A model generated the notes under the pieces. The model ran no database searches and was not told where the DNA came from. It saw only the letters and a list, made by a program, of their open reading frames with translations. A stretch of 64,000 nt of DNA, taken from contig DDTK01000014.1 of NCBI GenBank assembly GCA_002344065.1, forward strand, positions 310,001 through 374,000, written 5' to 3'. Shown here one piece after another: positions 43,546 through 53,417 of this stretch. The DNA is from Flammeovirgaceae bacterium UBA2366. GTDB taxonomy: Bacteria; Bacteroidota; Bacteroidia; Cytophagales; Cyclobacteriaceae. The position numbers were made by a program, and so were the translations under genes. Every line of letters starts with the position of its first letter. Positions within the stretch are counted from its first letter, which is position 1.

Positions 43546-44074
43546 TTACGTTTTAGCATAAAAGTCAATTCTTGTTTGTACAGCACCAAGCGATTGCAGG
43601 TAATCAACTACAGCATTGGCTTCTCCTTTTTTTGCGTGATGCAACATGGTAAAGCCATGGGGGCCTTTTGAATTAAGCAGTGACGAATTAAACGTAAGCA
43701 CTTGCTTTACCACATCCAGGTGACCAAACATACAAGCCAGGTAAACGTTATAGCGTGCACCTTTCGAAAGGAGGTATTCAGCTATTTCTTTATTGCCAAC
43801 ATGGCCAGCGGCCTCAATGCCGGATTCATAGTCGCCACCGCCCCAATCGTAGGAAACATATAACAGTTGCGGATCATTCTCAAGCATCTCCTTTACCCGA
43901 TCCAGGTTGCTGTGCGAAACACCCACAAACTCTTTTACAATTTCAAGATTGATAGCCGGAGGTTTTCGCTTGTTTATCCTGGGCTAGTGAAAAGGTTGGT
44001 ATCGCCATACCGGCAACACCTAGTAATGAAAGATGAATAAAATCACTTCGGGAAATGGATGTACGGGTTTTCAT
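43546..44074 (-). pseudogene. Ankyrin-repeat protein with Tat-like signal, broken by a frameshift
   Basis: From the ATG at 44074 a leader MKTRTSISRSDFIHLSLLGV is read, which stops at about 43950. In the next frame PPAINLEIVKEFVGVSHSN continues into three to four ankyrin repeats (GHVGNKEIAEYLLSKGA, FGHLDVVKQVLTF) and ends at 43546. One base too many in the TTTT run (plus-strand 43963-43966) explains the shift. Either a true pseudogene or a sequencing error. Without the shift it would be an exported ankyrin protein of about 175 residues. Confidence 0.7.
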
Positions 44075-44170
44075 ACTTGTACTATTTATGTAAAAGATAC
44101 CGATCTCTTTCCTTACTAAACAGCAATTATTAAAGCTTTACACAAGTGGAGAATAGCTGTAAAAAAACAA

Positions 44171-44198
44171 ACCCTGCCCGATTATAAACGGACAGGGT
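44171..44198 (-). terminator. Rho-independent terminator of the BNR-repeat gene
   Basis: ACCCTGCCCG and CGGACAGGGT form a ten-base stem with one mismatch around ATTATAAA. On the minus strand TTTGTTTTTTT follows, 23 bases after the stop of the 44221 gene. Confidence 0.85.
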
Positions 44199-44220
44199 GT
44201 TAAGGAAAAAAATCAGGACT

Positions 44221-47052
44221 TTATTTTAATTCTATTGTAACCTCACTGTTATCCCCACCATTCACAAACTTAATGGTGTATTTTCCTTTTTCTGCATACT
44301 TCAAGGTTGGCTCTGTTGGAGCAGGGGCTTTCGACTTTCCTTTGCCTTTCGCAGGTGCTGCAGCCACTTCGTTAACTTTTACATCCCAGGTAAAGGTTTG
44401 AAATCCTGCCGACCCCGAAGCAGTAAGCTTACGCACGAGGTTTTTCTTCTCATCGTAAACTTCTGCTGTAACTGTCGGTGCTGCTTTCCCTACATAATAC
44501 AACACGTTTACTTTTGGTTCGTTTGTTTCGGCCCACGGATATTGCTTTTGTCCCCAACGTTCACTGTGACGTATGCTTTCTGGCGTAAATGCCATAATGG
44601 ATTTGCCGGCATCTTTCAGTGCTTGCAAAGGTTTTACATCGGAAACGAAAACACTCCGGCCATGTGTGCCCACTACCAACTCGTTATCACGTGGATGAAC
44701 CAGCATGTCGTAAGATGCCACGTTGAGCATACCGTTGAAATAATGCCAAGTGGTTCCATTGTCCAGGCTTGCATAGGTTCCATTATCCAACCCGCAATAC
44801 AACAAGTTTGGCTGAACCGGATCCTGAACAATTACGTTGGCCACCGACTCAGGTAGATTTCCTTTTACGCTTTTCCAGTTTTTACCATAATCGGTACTCA
44901 CATATAAATACGTTTTGAAATCATCATCGCGGTAGCCATTTAACGAAACATAGACAGTACCTTCTGCATGAGGCGAGGGTGATAGCGAACTCACCCACTT
45001 ATTCTGTGGCAATCCTGTTACAATACTTTCCCAACTACCTCCACCGTTTTTAGATACCCACACATTTCCATCATCCGTACCGGCATAAAGCAATCCAAAC
45101 TTCAATGGTGATTCCTCCAATGCACTTATTGTTGAGAAGGGAACATCACCTTGCTTTTTATTTTTAGTCAGGTCATCACTGATGCTCTCCCAGGTCTCGC
45201 CTTTATTTAAACTTCTGAATACTTTTTGTGCCGCCATGTACACAATATCCGGATTGTGTTTACTCAACTGCAGTGGGGTACACCAGTTCCAGCGGTAGGC
45301 TGGCTCGCCAATATCGTTGCGGGGTGTAATGCGCGCGCCAGGCTTTCCGGGTTCAACCCTGAAATAATTTCCAAACTGAAAACCCCAATACACCAACTTG
45401 CTGTTGCGCGGATCGGCTGCCACATACATGCCATCGCCTCCGCCAATGGTTTCCCAATGTTTGCTCACATTAGGTACTGAACGAGACGAGCCCTTCAATA
45501 CACCGTTATCTTGCAGGCCACCATATACGTTATAAGGCGTTTCCATATCTACATTCACCGTATAAAACTGGCCCACCGGCATGTTATTAATGTGTTGCCA
45601 ATACGCGCCTTCATCATAGGTTACATACAATCCGCCATCGTTGCCTAGCAACATATGCTTGCTGTTGGTTGGATTTACCCAAAGGGCATGATGATCGACA
45701 TGGATGTTTTGCTCACCGCGTAATGTATCGAGGTGGTTCCAGGTTACACCACCATCGTTTGATTTGAGTAGCGGCACACCATAAATATACACCTTATCAG
45801 CATTGGAAGGATCAACACGCATTTCGGCAAAGTAGTAACCGTATGTAAAGAACACTCCATCTAAATCATAGCTGTTCATTTTTTTCCAGGTAGTGCCGTT
45901 ATCATCCGAACGATACACTTCTGCACCAATAATTTTTTTATTGAACAAATTAGCATTGGCATCGCCACCCAGATAATCGTACAAGGCTGCGGGAGTGTAT
46001 TTTCCATCACTAATCTCCTTCTTAACACGCTTTGCGTCATACTTCTGCGGAAAGCGGTTGGATCGGAAAAACTCATCCAGCTTTTTATCATCAAGTTTCT
46101 GGAAATTTTCCTTAGTCATATCTTTAAAGCTATCGGCTTTCAGGCTCCCATCATCTTTTGGTTTTTCGGTTTGCGGAATTTCCCCCTGGTTATCCAGTAT
46201 AGCATACACTACCGATGGGTTTGAAGTCGAGACATCCAATCCTATACGGCCAATTTGTGCGCCTTGCGGAAACCCGGCAAGTGATTTATACCAGGTTTCT
46301 CCACCATCATCCGACTTATAAATAGACGAACCTTCACCGCCTTCTTTAAAATCCCATGCTTTGCGCGAGCGATCCCACGAAGAAGCCAACAGCTGGTTTG
46401 GGTTTGATGGATTAATAACCAGATCAATGATACCCGTGCTGTCGTTAACAAAAAGTGTTTTCTTCCAGGTCTTGCCACCATCTGTAGTTTTAAAAACACC
46501 ACGCTCAACATTTTTTGAATAGAGTGCACCAATGGCCGCTACCCACACCGTGCTGTTATCCTGTGGATGGATCAGTACACGGCTGATGTGATGTGTACCG
46601 GTAAGGCCAAGGTGTTGCCATGTTTTTCCGGCATCAGTGGTTTTGTACATGCCACTGCCGGCATAGCTTGAGCGGCTGCTGTTTTTTTCACCGGTACCCA
46701 CATATAAAGTTTTTGGATCAGTTTGTGACAATGCAAAGTCACCAATGCCCATAGCATCCACATCATCAAAAATTGGCTGAAAGGTTATTCCGTTATTTTC
46801 TGTTTTGAAAATTCCGCCTGAAGCAAAACCGAGGTAATACTCATGCGTATTTTTCAGGTTCACTTCAATATCAACAATACGCCCGCCTTGTACCGTTGGG
46901 CCAATGTTCCGTGCAGGGTAGTTTCTTAAAATCGATTGTTCAGCTAGTTTTTTACGTGCTTCAAATGAAGCCTGAATTTCTGCCTCAGTTGAGGACTGAC
47001 CATACACCGACAGGCATAGTGATGATAATAAAAACAGTATAATTGATCTCAT
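44221..47052 (-). CDS. Secreted BNR/sortilin-like beta-propeller exoprotein
   Basis: 943 residues with a signal peptide (about 1-19). Many BNR/Asp-box units such as GGIFKTENNG, YKTTDAGKTWQHLGL, FKTTDGGKTWKKTLF, YKSDDGGETWYKSL give a VPS10/sortilin or glycosidase-like propeller (about 50-760). The C-terminus (about 800-943) is a beta domain with an Ala/Pro/Lys-rich piece AAPAKGKGKSKAPAP. Such proteins occur widely in Bacteroidota; the ligand is unknown. Confidence 0.88.
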   Translation of the reverse strand: MRSIILFLLSSLCLSVYGQSSTEAEIQASFEARKKLAEQSILRNYPARNIGPTVQGGRIVDIEVNLKNTHEYYLGFASGGIFKTENNGITFQPIFDDVDAMGIGDFALSQTDPKTLYVGTGEKNSSRSSYAGSGMYKTTDAGKTWQHLGLTGTHHISRVLIHPQDNSTVWVAAIGALYSKNVERGVFKTTDGGKTWKKTLFVNDSTGIIDLVINPSNPNQLLASSWDRSRKAWDFKEGGEGSSIYKSDDGGETWYKSLAGFPQGAQIGRIGLDVSTSNPSVVYAILDNQGEIPQTEKPKDDGSLKADSFKDMTKENFQKLDDKKLDEFFRSNRFPQKYDAKRVKKEISDGKYTPAALYDYLGGDANANLFNKKIIGAEVYRSDDNGTTWKKMNSYDLDGVFFTYGYYFAEMRVDPSNADKVYIYGVPLLKSNDGGVTWNHLDTLRGEQNIHVDHHALWVNPTNSKHMLLGNDGGLYVTYDEGAYWQHINNMPVGQFYTVNVDMETPYNVYGGLQDNGVLKGSSRSVPNVSKHWETIGGGDGMYVAADPRNSKLVYWGFQFGNYFRVEPGKPGARITPRNDIGEPAYRWNWCTPLQLSKHNPDIVYMAAQKVFRSLNKGETWESISDDLTKNKKQGDVPFSTISALEESPLKFGLLYAGTDDGNVWVSKNGGGSWESIVTGLPQNKWVSSLSPSPHAEGTVYVSLNGYRDDDFKTYLYVSTDYGKNWKSVKGNLPESVANVIVQDPVQPNLLYCGLDNGTYASLDNGTTWHYFNGMLNVASYDMLVHPRDNELVVGTHGRSVFVSDVKPLQALKDAGKSIMAFTPESIRHSERWGQKQYPWAETNEPKVNVLYYVGKAAPTVTAEVYDEKKNLVRKLTASGSAGFQTFTWDVKVNEVAAAPAKGKGKSKAPAPTEPTLKYAEKGKYTIKFVNGGDNSEVTIELK

Positions 47053-47145
47053 TTCAATGGGTTTATGTTCGAAAATAGGGAATTCTTACCTTGATGACAG
47101 GGATACACACTAACATATTATTTTAGCGGCTCATTTTTTACAACT

Positions 47146-47514
47146 ATGCATAACGATCCGGAGCTGAGTGGAAAATATTTAGGCACAATTTCGCAGGACT
47201 TTGTGAAAGTGGCCGACTCTATAAAAGAGGCTTCTTACCAGGTGCGTAAAAGAGGCTTTTCAGAATATCCGGTTTTTCCGGTGTGCAAAGAGCCGCAGCC
47301 TGTCGGTCAGCTTTTAATTGACAAACTCACTTCCGAACTGGAATGGAATTACTACATCAGTTATATGGATGAGTTTGTACAACGTGGGTTGATTGATGCG
47401 GATAAGCAAGAAGCTTTTAAGGCAGCCTATAAAGACCCGGATGAATTCTGCTGCCTGTTTGTGATCGACAAAGAGTTTACCAATTTTGTTTTTATACCTT
47501 ACCCGGAGGATTAA
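47146..47514 (+). CDS. Conserved hypothetical protein of 122 residues
   Basis: Mixed alpha/beta, no signal peptide or membrane segment. Two conserved looking stretches are YPVFPVCKEPQPVGQLLIDK and PDEFCCLFVIDKEFTNFVF. No family recognised. It ends exactly where the sensor kinase starts (TAAATG), so the two may be read together. Confidence 0.75.
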   Translation: MHNDPELSGKYLGTISQDFVKVADSIKEASYQVRKRGFSEYPVFPVCKEPQPVGQLLIDKLTSELEWNYYISYMDEFVQRGLIDADKQEAFKAAYKDPDEFCCLFVIDKEFTNFVFIPYPED

Positions 47515-50500
47515 ATGTGCAGGTGGATCAGATATAGTGCACTCATTTTTTTTCTGGTGTATAACGTAAGCACGTTTTCACAGACGCTTCCCGAACAACT
47601 GGTTTTTGAGCAAGTCTATATCCCGGGAACGATGAGGTCCTCTGAAATAACAGACATTCTTCAGGATCCCGAAGGGTTGATCTGGATAGCAGCAGACGGG
47701 TTGTTTCAGTTTGATGGGTTGAATTTTACACGCTATACCGTTTTACCCGATTCAGGTTCTATTGAAGGCAGGGAAATTAATAGCTTATTCTACGACAACC
47801 AGCGAAAAAGATTATTAATCGCTACCCGAAACAATGGAGTAGTTGAATACAATTACAATTCCAATGCCTTGCGTAAGTTACCTGCACGCGATGGAGTACC
47901 TATAATTAACGAGCTGGCCCAAACTCCGGATGGTATTATTTGGGGAACTACGTTTAACAATGGACTTTACTATTTAGAAAACGACACACTTAAACACTAT
48001 AATTCCGAACAGCACAGCACCAACAATGCTACATCGTTGTGCACCTTCGGTGAGTATCTTATAGTAGGCGATGTACGAAAAATTTTCTGGATTAAAGACA
48101 GGCAGATCACCGACTCGCTAAAGCTCTCCTGGAAAGATACAGAGTTTACCATCTATGGGCGGGTAACGGCAATGGCCATTGATTCTAAAAGCCGTCTCTA
48201 TTTAGGCACAGAGAAACAAGGTCTGTTGATTTATGATTTACGCACCAAAAGATTTACCAAATATTTCTCGCCTGAGGTAAACCCATTCTACAACCGCATC
48301 AACAAAATTTTTGTTGATCAGAACGAGCGGGTTTGGTTTTTGACTAAATCCGGTGGTTTGGCAGTGTATAGTCCGGCTACTGATAAATTCATTCAGGCCA
48401 TAAAAAATCCTTTATCGGCATATTCTCTCAGTGGCGATAACTGCACCTCTATGTTTGAGGACAAAACAGGTATTATGTGGATTGGCGCAACCGGGGCCGT
48501 AAACAAATATGACCCGGCTAAAATTAAATTTTTGCACATCACCAACGATCCGTTTAATGCCAATTCATTATCCGATAAAATGGTTCGGGGTCTTTATGAA
48601 GAAGCGAATGGCGATTTATTGATTGGCACCGATGGCGGATTTATAAATAGATACAGTAGGGCCACACACCAGATAACACGCATAAAAGTTGCACCTGAAG
48701 GCTCGGAGAAAACCAGCGTACCCATGTACTTCCTGGATTTGAACGATCGGGAAATCCTTGTTGGTACAACTACAGGGCTGGTGGTAATGGATAAAAAAAA
48801 CTACACCTTCTCCTGGTACAAGCCCTTGCAGCAAACTTTTCAAAACCGCATGGTGAGGCAGTTATTGAGGCTTGACGATAAATTATATATTCTTTCGGGT
48901 GGTAATATGTTCATCCATAACCTCACCACAGGCGTAACAACCCGGTATGGAAATTTCTCATCCGATTCGCAGCGCGGGGTTGGCAACGCAACCATGATCT
49001 ATGCCGATAGCAAAAACAGAATCTGGATAGGTGTTCAGGGGGGTATATCACAAATGCATGACGACTTTACGTTTACCCACTATCCCATTGAAAAAAATCC
49101 GGTTAGGCCTGATGGCTCATACTTTATGGTCTTATCAATTACTGAAATAAATAATACCATATGGATCGGTACCTTTAATTCCGGACTGTTTCAACTTGAT
49201 CCGGAACAAGTTGCCCATTTGACAAGCGCAATAAAGCGAATCGACATCCCTGAATTAAATACCAACACCGTTTATGCAACCGTGCCTGATTATGAAAACA
49301 ATGTGTGGATAAGTACTAACCAGGGCATACTAAAACTGGAGTTGCAAACTGCGGCCCTCACACAATTCTCCGTTAGCGAAGGGGTGCAAGACCAGGAATT
49401 TAACCGGTTATCCTATTTAACAACCCGTGCAGGCGAAATTGTTTTTGGTGGTATAAACGGTGTTAATGTCTTTAATCCGTCTAAAATTACTTCAAGTTAT
49501 ATCACCGTAAAGCCTGTAATCCTCAGTGTTTCGGGGTTTAAAGGTTTGCCAAACGAATTCTACATAAACTTAAGGCAGGTTTCATCGGTTCAATTGAAAA
49601 ACCATCAGAACCAACTTTCATTTAACTTCATTGTTCCCAACTTCCGGCAACCGGTAACCTATGCTGTTGAATATAAGTTAGACGACCACGATGTACAATG
49701 GCATAGTGCTGCCAGCAACATCATTACCTACAATAACCTGGAGCCAGGGAAATACACCTTCCAGATCCGCACCAAGTATAAAGGAGAAGTAATTGAATCG
49801 GATTCACTCGACATTGAGATTACTCCCCCGTTTTGGCAAACCTGGTGGTTTCTTACCCTGGCAGCCGGCCTGCTGTTTATAGCAACCTACACCGGCATTC
49901 AGGCGTATGCCCGCAAAACAAAACATGATAAGGAGAGACTTGAAAAACTATTAAGAGAACGAACTGCAGAAATTGAAAAATCGAGGGAAGAACTGGAGAT
50001 ACTAAACCAAAAAAAGGATTTGATTTTTTCTATTCTCTCACATGACTTGCGCTCACCGCTCACCACCCTTAAAGGATTTCTGTCCATTATTATTGAAAAT
50101 GTAGATGCACTCCCGAAAGAGGCTATTAAAAAGCATGCCCGCAGTATTCGAAACTCGGTAAGCAGCTCACTTGATCTCATCGATAATACATTGTATTGGT
50201 CAATGTCACAAACCGGAAGCATTTCGTACACACCAGCCAATTTTTCTATTACAGATGCGTTGCGCAAAATTTATAACCTGTATCAACTTACAGCAGAAAA
50301 AAAGCGGATTCACTTCCACTTCAGCGTTGCTGAAGATATTGAGGTGTATGGCGATGAAAATATGTTGTATGTAGCCCTCCGGAACCTGGTTTCGAATGCA
50401 TTGAAGTTTACAAGCGAAGGGAAAAATGTTCATATCTCAGCATCGCGTAATCATCACAATGCTATTATCAAAATATCCGATGAGGGTATTGGTATGGATA

Positions 50501-50691
50501 GAAACTATATAGAAAAACTTATGACCGATGAACAACTGTCGCTAAAAATCGGAACCGCCAATGAAAAGGGTACCGGTTTAGGATTGATACTCTGTAAAAA
50601 ATTTGTGCAGCTAAATCATGGCGACCTGAATATCGTCAGTGCCGAAAATACAGGAACTGAATTTACCGTGCGCCTTCCGCTAGCTACCTGA
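47515..50691 (+). CDS. Two-component sensor histidine kinase with Reg_prop/Y_Y_Y sensor
   Basis: 1058 residues. Signal peptide (about 1-23), two seven-bladed Reg_prop propellers (about 35-670, with ITDILQDPEGLIWIAADGLF and MYADSKNRIWIG-like units), a Y_Y_Y domain (about 690-760), a membrane helix (about 778-798), a coiled coil, HisKA with His843 in SHDLRSPL, and HATPase (NALKF, SDEGIGM, GTGLGLILCKKF). It has no receiver or AraC part, unlike the hybrid type, so its regulator must be elsewhere. Its last 12 bases overlap the tail of thiL. Confidence 0.9.
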   Translation: MCRWIRYSALIFFLVYNVSTFSQTLPEQLVFEQVYIPGTMRSSEITDILQDPEGLIWIAADGLFQFDGLNFTRYTVLPDSGSIEGREINSLFYDNQRKRLLIATRNNGVVEYNYNSNALRKLPARDGVPIINELAQTPDGIIWGTTFNNGLYYLENDTLKHYNSEQHSTNNATSLCTFGEYLIVGDVRKIFWIKDRQITDSLKLSWKDTEFTIYGRVTAMAIDSKSRLYLGTEKQGLLIYDLRTKRFTKYFSPEVNPFYNRINKIFVDQNERVWFLTKSGGLAVYSPATDKFIQAIKNPLSAYSLSGDNCTSMFEDKTGIMWIGATGAVNKYDPAKIKFLHITNDPFNANSLSDKMVRGLYEEANGDLLIGTDGGFINRYSRATHQITRIKVAPEGSEKTSVPMYFLDLNDREILVGTTTGLVVMDKKNYTFSWYKPLQQTFQNRMVRQLLRLDDKLYILSGGNMFIHNLTTGVTTRYGNFSSDSQRGVGNATMIYADSKNRIWIGVQGGISQMHDDFTFTHYPIEKNPVRPDGSYFMVLSITEINNTIWIGTFNSGLFQLDPEQVAHLTSAIKRIDIPELNTNTVYATVPDYENNVWISTNQGILKLELQTAALTQFSVSEGVQDQEFNRLSYLTTRAGEIVFGGINGVNVFNPSKITSSYITVKPVILSVSGFKGLPNEFYINLRQVSSVQLKNHQNQLSFNFIVPNFRQPVTYAVEYKLDDHDVQWHSAASNIITYNNLEPGKYTFQIRTKYKGEVIESDSLDIEITPPFWQTWWFLTLAAGLLFIATYTGIQAYARKTKHDKERLEKLLRERTAEIEKSREELEILNQKKDLIFSILSHDLRSPLTTLKGFLSIIIENVDALPKEAIKKHARSIRNSVSSSLDLIDNTLYWSMSQTGSISYTPANFSITDALRKIYNLYQLTAEKKRIHFHFSVAEDIEVYGDENMLYVALRNLVSNALKFTSEGKNVHISASRNHHNAIIKISDEGIGMDRNYIEKLMTDEQLSLKIGTANEKGTGLGLILCKKFVQLNHGDLNIVSAENTGTEFTVRLPLAT

Positions 50692-51723
50692 TTTGAAGTG
50701 ATCCCAACCCTGTGCCCGAAGGGGTACAGCATTTCCATGCTTGGTAACCAATATATGTTCATTTGGCTTTTCGTGAACGTAACCAATCATATGAATATCA
50801 TGATGGTTTTTGATTTTCTCAAAGTCATCCGGTTGAATAGTGAAAAGTAACTCATAATCCTCCCCACCATTCAACGCACAGGTAATCGGGTCAATCTTAA
50901 ATTCCAGCGCCATGGTTTCATAGGCGGCCTGATCAATCGGAACCTTATCTTCAAAAATGCGCGTGCCCACTCCGCTATTTTTACCAATATGAAAAAGCTC
51001 TGAAGCCAATCCATCGGATATATCAATCATGGCGGTGGGCTTAATACCCAACTCTGCCAATTCAAAAACAATATCGGTTCGGGCGATAGGTCTTAATTGC
51101 CGGCCCACCATGTATTCATATTTTTCAAGCCCCGGTTGCATATCCGGATTCGCGAGGTAAACTTCCTTTTCGCGTTCTAAAACCTGCAGGCCCAGATAGG
51201 ATGCACCCAGATCACCGGTAACACAAATAATATCATTCGGCTTTGCACCCGAGCGGTACACTACTTTGTCCTTTGGTACACGCCCAATGGCCGTGATGGA
51301 GAGAATTAATCCTGAGCGTGAAGCTGTTGTATCACCCCCAACAAGATCAACCTTGTACTGCTGACAGGCTGCTCGTATGCCTTCGTATAATGCATCAACA
51401 GCTTCTACTGAAAACCGATTGCTTAACGCCAGACAAACCACCACCTGTTCGGCCCTACCATTCATAGCTGCGATATCGGAAACATTAACCGATATTGCTT
51501 TATGCCCCAGGTGATGAAGAGGCGTAAACGCCAGGTCAAAATGAACACCTTCGGCCAGCAAATCGGTAGATATTAAGATAAATTCATTACCGCCATCTAA
51601 TACAGCGGCATCATCGCCAATACCCACTACCGAAGACGGATTCTGGAGTTGGGTATTTTTTGCGATACGGTCAATCAGACCAAATTCGCCCAGTTCACTT
51701 ATTTCAGATCGTTTTTCACTCAT
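50680..51723 (-). CDS. thiL: Thiamine-monophosphate kinase
   Basis: 347 residues from ATG 51723 (an upstream ATG at 51780 would add 19 unlikely residues). Marks are ELGEFGLIDRI, VGIGDDAAVLDG, ISTDLLAEGVHFDL and DLVGGDT, the ATP/Mg sites of the PurM-like fold. It phosphorylates thiamine phosphate to thiamine diphosphate in the cytoplasm. No TPP riboswitch or other thi gene is near. Converges with the sensor kinase and overlaps it by 12 bases. Confidence 0.95.
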   Translation of the reverse strand: MSEKRSEISELGEFGLIDRIAKNTQLQNPSSVVGIGDDAAVLDGGNEFILISTDLLAEGVHFDLAFTPLHHLGHKAISVNVSDIAAMNGRAEQVVVCLALSNRFSVEAVDALYEGIRAACQQYKVDLVGGDTTASRSGLILSITAIGRVPKDKVVYRSGAKPNDIICVTGDLGASYLGLQVLEREKEVYLANPDMQPGLEKYEYMVGRQLRPIARTDIVFELAELGIKPTAMIDISDGLASELFHIGKNSGVGTRIFEDKVPIDQAAYETMALEFKIDPITCALNGGEDYELLFTIQPDDFEKIKNHHDIHMIGYVHEKPNEHILVTKHGNAVPLRAQGWDHFKSGS

Positions 51724-51855
51724 GTTAAAAATCGGTTGTAACCGTTCATTCACCGTAAGGGTAAGCGGTTCGTCACACAAAAGTAAGATTATAACCCAAT
51801 TTAAAAGATTTGAGAAGACCAGCCCCTGTATCTATGCACAACAAGAAGGCATACT

Positions 51856-52023
51856 ATGAGAAAGATATCCATGTTGCTTGTCTTGGCTTTAATCTTTTCG
51901 GTGGCATGTTCAACGGTTCCCAAACCCTATTATGAAACTAAGGTTGGGAAGAAAAAACAGCGTTATTACAACGCAGTTCAGTATGGTAAAAAAGAGGTTC
52001 CCGACTTTCCTAAGAGCCGGTAA
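51856..52023 (+). CDS. Small lipoprotein, 55 residues
   Basis: Start ATG 51856. Signal peptide with lipobox SVAC (Cys18); the mature part is only about 38 residues, basic and Tyr-rich (YYETKVGKKKQRYYNAVQYG). No family known. A perfect hairpin at 52078-52099 follows. A clear signal peptide and good length make it a believable gene. Confidence 0.7.
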   Translation: MRKISMLLVLALIFSVACSTVPKPYYETKVGKKKQRYYNAVQYGKKEVPDFPKSR

Positions 52024-52077
52024 TTTCTTTATACAAAATGATGATCTGTAAACATACCCAGAATCGCATTAATAGTT

Positions 52078-52099
52078 ATCGCGGGCATTAACCCGCGAT
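52078..52099 (+). terminator. Perfect GC-rich hairpin after the small lipoprotein gene
   Basis: ATCGCGGG and CCCGCGAT pair fully around CATTAA, 55 bases after the stop. No T-run follows, so termination would be weak or the hairpin has another role. Confidence 0.5.
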
Positions 52100-52242
52100 C
52101 CCAAACTATGAATGAGATGCAGGCTCACGGGCCGGCATGACATTTAGGGATGTTTGCGGATCATCAGATTACACAATCAACCAAAACTCCTGTGTTGATT
52201 TGGGGTGCAGAAAACAAATCATTTTGTTCTCTGCACTTTTTT
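52100..52242 (+). ncRNA. Possible small RNA between the small lipoprotein and the 52405 gene
   Basis: This 143-base stretch has no credible ORF but holds AATCAAC/GTTGATT (52175-52181 / 52194-52200) and ends in a strong terminator (52205-52242). A hairpin comes just before it. No known family recognised. It could also just be a long 3' end of the lipoprotein transcript. Confidence 0.3.
52205..52242 (+). terminator. Rho-independent terminator
   Basis: GTGCAGA (52205-52211) and TCTGCAC (52230-52236) with further pairing ACAAA/TTTGT inside, then TTTTTT. No annotated coding gene ends within 180 bases, which is why an RNA gene is considered. Confidence 0.88.
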
Positions 52243-52404
52243 ACACAACCCGATTCAAACTATTTCTGCCCATACGTCTCCATTTCCCTATTAATACCGC
52301 AATTCTGATATACTCGGGGTTGCACATAATTATTATTAACTTTGCTGTTAAAATGAGAAACTATTCAGCCTTTTGGAGAGTTTTCTCCCTACCGATTTAA
52401 GAAT

Positions 52405-52815
52405 ATGATGGAGACTTCCAGTGAAATACATATAGAAGCTGCCCGTATGCAACAGGAGATCAAAGACTACCTGGGCCTGCGTTCTTCCGATTTGGTTTTT
52501 GAATACAGTGCCAAAGACGGGAAAGTAAGGCTGGACTTGATTACCATTAACCCCAGGCACAACCAGTCTTTTTTATTCCATTACGAAACCGGAACCGATA
52601 AACTGGATGCCCTAAAGAAAATGCACACCTATGTGCAGAACTATAAAGAGAAGGAAAACAGTTACACAATACAATGGGTTGCCAAAGGTGATACCGAACT
52701 ACACACCTCCTATTTCCGTGCAGGTAATATTACCGATGCGCTGCAAAAACTTTATTATGGAAGGGATATGAACACGATTACCGTTTTTAGTGTTGTATTG
52801 AATCCTGTGTCCTAA
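52405..52815 (+). CDS. Conserved hypothetical protein of 136 residues
   Basis: Soluble alpha/beta protein without a signal peptide, e.g. MQQEIKDYLGLRSSDLVFEY and YTIQWVAKGDTELHTSYFRA. No family recognised. Starts with two ATGs (52405, 52408). A TAACTTTG element at 52337-52344 is a fair -7 box. It is 11 bases before the IscA-like gene, so the two are probably one operon. Confidence 0.75.
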   Translation: MMETSSEIHIEAARMQQEIKDYLGLRSSDLVFEYSAKDGKVRLDLITINPRHNQSFLFHYETGTDKLDALKKMHTYVQNYKEKENSYTIQWVAKGDTELHTSYFRAGNITDALQKLYYGRDMNTITVFSVVLNPVS

Positions 52816-52826
52816 TTGAACGTTTT

Positions 52827-53153
52827 ATGATTACCGTTACCGATAAAGCCAAAGAAAAAATTGTTGAGATCCGTCAAAAGGAAGGCAAAACAGAAGACCC
52901 GAATATTCGCGTTTCCGTAAAGGGAGGTGGTTGTTCAGGTTTAATGTACGACCTGGCTTTTGATGAGGCTATTAACCCAGCCGACCAGGTTTTTGAAGAT
53001 AAGGGCGTAAAGATATTGGTGGATAAAAAGAGCCTGCTTTACCTGTTGGGAACAACGCTTGATTTTTCAGACGGACTAAACGGAAAAGGCTTCCAGTTCA
53101 TCAATCCAAATGCCTCACGCACCTGCGGGTGCGGGGAGAGCTTTTCCGTATAA
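52827..53153 (+). CDS. IscA/ErpA-type iron-sulfur assembly protein
   Basis: 108 residues. The three conserved cysteines are Cys36 in GGGCSGL and Cys100, Cys102 in RTCGCG. A-type carriers receive Fe-S clusters and pass them to target proteins. Which of IscA, SufA or ErpA it stands for cannot be told; no other isc or suf gene is near. Confidence 0.93.
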   Translation: MITVTDKAKEKIVEIRQKEGKTEDPNIRVSVKGGGCSGLMYDLAFDEAINPADQVFEDKGVKILVDKKSLLYLLGTTLDFSDGLNGKGFQFINPNASRTCGCGESFSV

Positions 53154-53163
53154 CCGGCTTAGC

Positions 53164-53292
53164 TCAGAAAATAAGGCGAAGAACTTTTACACTGGTCCAG
53201 AGGGTGGTGGTTACAGCATAACCAATTAATACACTCCAAACCACTACGCGCAAAAGGTCAAATTCGCGGATGGCGTTTCCTAAAAATTTCAT
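53164..53292 (-). CDS. Possible 42-residue single-TM protein
   Basis: A short ORF on the minus strand, ATG 53292: a charged start MKFLGNAIREFD then a hydrophobic helix (about 13-31) and a basic tail. No upstream promoter was firmly seen. Its length and pattern fit small inner-membrane proteins, but it has no family, so it is only a candidate. 53293-53417 shows nothing further. Confidence 0.35.
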   Translation of the reverse strand: MKFLGNAIREFDLLRVVVWSVLIGYAVTTTLWTSVKVLRLIF

Positions 53293-53417
53293 ACAACAGT
53301 GGGGTTGTTGTTTTACTACAGCTTAAATAACAGTAAATTAATCAAATTGTTTGGTATTAGAGCAGACAAACGGTTGAAATCATCCACCAACCCGTTTTAA
53401 ACCGGACTAAATGAGGC

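Noticed and set aside
51724..51855. TPP riboswitch before thiL
   Set aside because: No THI-box words or the expected fold; thiL here is a lone gene.
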